Below are positions 50,701-56,700 of a stretch of 64,000 bases of DNA, one piece after another (position 1 is the stretch's first letter; every line of letters begins with the position of its first letter). The notes under the pieces were generated by a model. That model was given only the letters and a program-made list of their open reading frames with translations, searched no databases and had not been told where the DNA came from. The stretch is taken from assembly GCA_029962745.1 (NCBI GenBank), contig CM057165.1:7464978-7528977 (forward strand), written 5' to 3'. The position numbers were made by a program, and so were the translations under genes. Origin of the DNA: Echinometra lucunter. Its lineage: Eukaryota; Echinodermata; Echinoidea; Camarodonta; Echinometridae.

Positions 50701-53700
50701 GTGGGCAAGATCTACGCAGCACTTCTGATCTACGAGACATGGAGGGAATATAAGGCCAAGATCCAAAGGGACGGACATGCAAGAACGGTTAGTCCTCCTC
50801 TCCTCGTTATCATGCCTTCCTCAGTTTCATAAAAACCTTTCAAAACATTCCATGAAATGACTTGCTTCCTTTCAACATGCAATCCCACGGACAAAGGACC
50901 AGGAGTGGAGAGATATCATCCAGAACGTCTCCCTTCACTGCAGTCATTTTTTTGTCTCCTTTTCACTTTATTTCCATCCCTTTGATGATAAACCACATGG
51001 TGTTATAGTCCAGTGCCTGATGATATTCCACGTTCTGCACGTTTATCTTAGTCGCTTCATTCATTCATCCATTCATTCATTCACGTATACCCCTCCCCCG
51101 GGTGCCAACCAGAATTTGAATCCAGCTCTAGGGGTGTCTCACTTGGGAACCCAGTCCCCTTAATTCCTCATCGTAGAAAAGCCCCTGCCCCCCCCCCCCC
51201 CCCCCTCCAAGAATGGCCCCCCTCCTTCCATTAGCATGCATGTCTGTAGGATGCAGCGTCTCATCTTTACTGCAATTTTTTTTTTCTTTCTCACTGTTTA
51301 CCAACAGTCTTTTCATCCATTTCCATGCATTCCTTGTTCCCATGTTTATTGAATTGCTATAATTTATATATATATACATGTAATGTCTATGTCAAAGAAA
51401 AGAGCAAGCTTTGAGTAGGCATGCAAATTCACATGTAAATTCTTTATGGCATTCCACATGGTTAACTCTTATACCAATCTCTGGTCGATAACAAACGATA
51501 TTTCCCATCAATGACTTTTTACTGTTTTCTTCACTGTTAAAAGTGATGATTCAATCTGCTTTTTCGAAGGGTTTTAATTTCATTTATTTTTTTTCCTCTC
51601 TTCCATTTTTGCTTGTCTCCCCTGGACCTATTTTTCTCTTATGGGGTAACACAGATGCGTGAAGTTATAGTAATGTCTTTTTCTGCTCTTGGAACAATCT
51701 ACCCAGTTTTCTCAAAAGCTTTCCCTAACAATTTTCTCACTTTTTTGCCTGGCTTACTCCACTAGTGTCTTTTTAATGTTTCATTTTTTTACCTAAACTT
51801 TCAATCTTTTGACGGCAGCCAGAGACTGCCTGTAACAGTTATCTGTGTGGTGTGTCATATACTACTAGCATTTAGCAATAACAGGTTTAACTTTTCTCCT
51901 TTTTGCCACATTTTTTTCTCAGCTTGACAACCAAATATAAGCATTGCCTCATTGCATAGTAATGGAACATTATTTATATGATATCTAGTTTTTCACCATA
52001 TTTACAAATATTCATATAAAGTGTATGTCATCAGGACATTTACAAATTTCTCCTGGTCATATTTGGCCACCAAAATGTCTGTCCTTGCTTACATCTTTTA
52101 TGTTCACGAGATCCTCAGAAAAAAATTTCTCTATAGGTTTGTAGATCTCCAGTACATGTCCAGACAATAAGTGAGATACAAATTGATACATCAGTCATGA
52201 AGCAGTCTCCCCCTTTGGCACTTTCTAAAAATTATCCCCAAATGAACAAGAACATGCATGGAAAATGGACCAAATTTGAAGACTTGTTCTATTGTTTATG
52301 TTTTGCTATATTAAGAGCTTTATTGTCTTCATGCATGGTTGTAAGCCCCCTTCATATTTCTTTTTTATTTTCATCTGCATGAGACAGATTTCTGTCTTTT
52401 CCAAACTCACTCTAGTTTAATTGTTTGTTGTGTTTAAATGGTGTTCAGCCTTTTTTATAGATTCTGCTGTGTACCATTTTCACCTCTTTGATTACTTTTT
52501 CAATTACTTCCGGAATTTCCTCTCATATATAATTTAGGGCTTGGAATTTAAATCAAATTTTCTTTTACCAATTGCATTTCATAACTTAATACCCCATTTT
52601 TTGATATCCTCTACAATCTTTTGTTTCTGTATATTCTTCAGTATCCTGAATTTTTCACAGAATGTGACATGAATAAGGAAGATAAATCATAAGGATTGTT
52701 GTAAATTATTACCAATTTAGCAAGGGAATCTTAATTCAAGTTAGATGAATTTAATAGACTCATGAGAAAATCTATTCCTGATCTATTCATGAATTTTAAA
52801 TGAATTTCCATGTCTGCACATATTCCAGGTATACCCATGAGCAAAAAGTAATTATTTTTAGAATTCTAAAGTCCTTTTTACATCAGGTAGTATGTATTTT
52901 GATTTTAGAAAGGAAATATCAAGGGAGACTTGTCTCCCTATCCTTTTAATTATTTAAAGTTACTAATGTTATCAAGTTCAGCATACACTTAGTCCTACAT
53001 AAAATTTGAGCTTCAAGTAGTATTCAGTTTCTTTCTAATAGGAAATTAGCATTGTGGATCTGATTATTTCATTCCTTTCCATTTCTTTGCCATTATAATT
53101 TGTTTTGTTTTGTCCTTAGCTTATGATTTTTCATTTCATGTTTTTGTAGCAGTTGAAATCAGAGCTTTTTAGAAGATGCATGAGATATAGAGTTGCTGTG
53201 CCATCCATGTATGAGCTGTTTAGTAGAAAAGCCACAAGTCACATTACTTCACACATTTATGCTCTTTTAACATATATACAAATCTAAATGAATAGTTATA
53301 GCATTGCACAATATTCATTAGGCCAATGTGGTTGTCATATTATTAGAAATATTTATTATTAATATTGATAAAGCATTTTCCATGGATATTTGTATAAGCA
53401 TGTGTCGTGACATGTCATGCAATATTTGTAGTTGCACTGTAATTGCATATATTGATGAAATGAAGAGTAGAAAAAAACCTAGCTGTAAACATTAAGTCTG
53501 AAATATAAATACCAATATTTTTAGATGATATTTCAGTATAAACAATACTGTTTGAGCAAAACTTGTATCATGTGCTCTATTAAACTACAAATGCAAAACA
53601 GGTCTTCTCTTTTAGGGCCTTCACTGTAAAAACTAAACTATATGTATTGGGCCTTCTATCTTATTCATCCTAAAATATAAATATATTATCTGCTTTTCTG

Positions 53701-56700
53701 TCATGATCCACTTTGATAGTATTCAGATATATTTTTAAATAATTTTTTATTCATATATTTTAGTTCAATATCATTAGTCATAGTACAAATGTAAATACCA
53801 GCTTCATGTTTTATTTTGATATATGTGACTTTCATGTAAATCATAATATTTTCTTCAGTTTTACCATATTGATAATGATTATTTTGATTATACAAAGAAT
53901 GGCCGTTCATTTTCATCATGATAGTTTCCTTTATAATCATATCCTCATTATCATCATAATCATAATCAATCATCATTTTCTTCAACTATCTGTGACTTGT
54001 GGCTTTTCGGATCAACAAGCTGCCGCACCGTAGTGTTAGTAATGCAGTGTGCGTAATAGTTTGCTGCACCTCCTGCTGTGCGTTTGTTCAATGTGGAACC
54101 CCATTCTCTGCATGCTATACCTTTCATCATATCTATACCAGGAATTGGTCTACTTCAAGTACCTCTACAAGAAGTACCCTGGCTTCGACATCAACGACGA
54201 GCGCTACCAGAACACCTTTTCTGACGAGTTTCGTCGAGTATGCCATCATCTTTTATTTTGTTTGCTTTTCAATTGAGTTAGTTTCCTTGGCCAGATTAAA
54301 GGGACTAGGAGTGTAATCTAGGCCTCTTTCAATCAAGGACCGTTTCAATCACTATGTACATGTAGAAAAGGAGGTTCTGAAGTTGCACTTAATCCAACAG
54401 AAATATTATTTTTGTTCACCATTGTCATGATTTTACCTTTGGACATATACATCTTGGAATATATTCACTAAATGAACAACAGCACTCCATCCATAACACA
54501 TTTATTACTCAAATTACTACACAGTTGTCATTACATTTTCATGGGTTTTCTTGTCTGTACAGTTGTCTGTATCTCTGATTGTCCTTCTGTCTGTCTGTAA
54601 ACTTATCTATCGTCTCATGTGTGTCATAAATAACTTGTGAAGGGAAGTGCGGTGGGTGCTAATGTGCATATGATTATGGGTGCTTATGTGAAAAGTCATA
54701 TATATATATGATCTTGTTTGTCTGATGCTTTGGGTGCTAAAGTTTCTGGGAGAAGAGATGGATGTAAAAGATACACAACGAACAGTCTTGTGAATATGGG
54801 ATGTCGCTTGATATTTTCATATTTCATCTGTTCGGAGCCAGAAGTGTGTTAACTCATATCATTTTATACGGACTTAACGCCTTTCTGTCTCCAAACAGAT
54901 AATATCTTCTTGGTGATGGTGATAAACTAATTTTATCATTATGTGGCAATGGGAGAACATTGTATACTCCATCATATACTAAAATGAAGTACAATTTCAG
55001 TCTAGATATGCATTGTACATGAAATGTATAATGCATATAAAAATTAAACAGGTATTGCAATGTTTGTAGAATGTATATAGGATATGATTTACTTTGGAGT
55101 ATGGTATTGGCATATCAGATGTGGAAAAACCTTATGCGGTGATGGTATTTCACATGATCCACAGCATGTATATGGTAAAGGGGCCTCTAGCTGCTCGTTG
55201 TGAACTGCTTTCTGCTTGCTGGTATGGGATGCAAGGTGGGATTCACAGTGGAGCACTTCCCATATGGAGATAATATCAAGCTTCAGTGAGATGCCGCATA
55301 GGAAATATAGACTCCAAAAGGAAACACAGTGTGGAACAGTGGATTTTCAGTGGTCAAAGACAATATTGGAGACTACACCACACCCCTTTAATGGATGTAA
55401 AAGGGTGTTTGATGTGTAGTAATCAGTCTCATTTATAATGTCAAAATCTCACATTTGTATATATATATATATATAGACATACCTCAAAGATTGGGTTGCC
55501 TGCTACCAGCGGTTTCACGCTTGGCGATAAGCCACAGTGGTATATTATACAAGCTCTTGTCAATAGTAGGGATGCTAAAAAGTGCAAGTCCTGACTTCTC
55601 GAGGGAAAATTTCAACCAAGTTGATCAACCCAACAACAGCAAAGCTGCATTTCCAAGTAATTCTGCTTAGCAAAGTGGTAAGTTCTAATGCTCACATTGC
55701 TGCAAGCTGAATCACTGGTTATATGAAAGTTTCTGTTTTTAAATGAAGCCCAAACATGTAAACAGAAAATCACGTATGGATCTATTTTTCTCCTCTGCCT
55801 TATCTTGGAATTCCTTTAAACCACTGATTAATTCTTGTCTGGTGTCTGGTGTCAGTTATCTATCAGTATGCATATTACGTGTTAGTGTTTCATTTTATTG
55901 TGAAGTTATGGTGCTTTGGGTAAAGCTATAATTATGCAGGGATTCAAATCAACATTGGTGGTGGGTCTCAGTCATGCACATGTCAAATTGGTACCACAGG
56001 GATTACTCCAGTACAGTGTGTTGTACATTTAACAGTCACCTTCTTTAATACAAATTGTTTCAATTTATATCTACATGTATAACTCTTCTATTTCATTATA
56101 CATGTACCTGATATTTTTGCTCCATCATATATCTCCATTTTGACTTGTGATGTTGTTTTTATTTTTGTTTGCTAATTTTTAAATCTTTCTCCACAGGATA
56201 CAGTTGTTCCAGCAAATGTTATCAGTTCTTTTTTAATCACTTTGTTGTAGTATTATCCATATTTCTATTGCTTTACAGGTTACCTATGAAACAATTTCTA
56301 TTTTACCTACATACTAATTTTAGCTTTTTCCTTATTCTTGTTTGTGACAAAACCTTTTTTTTATTATTGACATGAACCTTGGTCATGAAATGTTTTTCAT
56401 TTTACTAATGATTCTTGACTTTGATCGATTATCTTACCTTTCACTTTGTCTGTGTTTGTAGTATGTCATAGGGGTTGAATTGATCCCATATGGAACATTC
56501 TGCACCTCGAGCACATTAGTCATGCGGAATTGGTGCATTATAAATACCCTACATTATTATTATTATTATTTCTCTGAACTATATCACTTTGAATCTACAC
56601 ATTCTTCCAAGCAGCAACGAGAACAGATGAGGGAAGATTATATCAAGAAAATGAAGGCCCGTAAAGAGGCTGAGCAGCAGCGCAAATCTCGCTTGGCTGT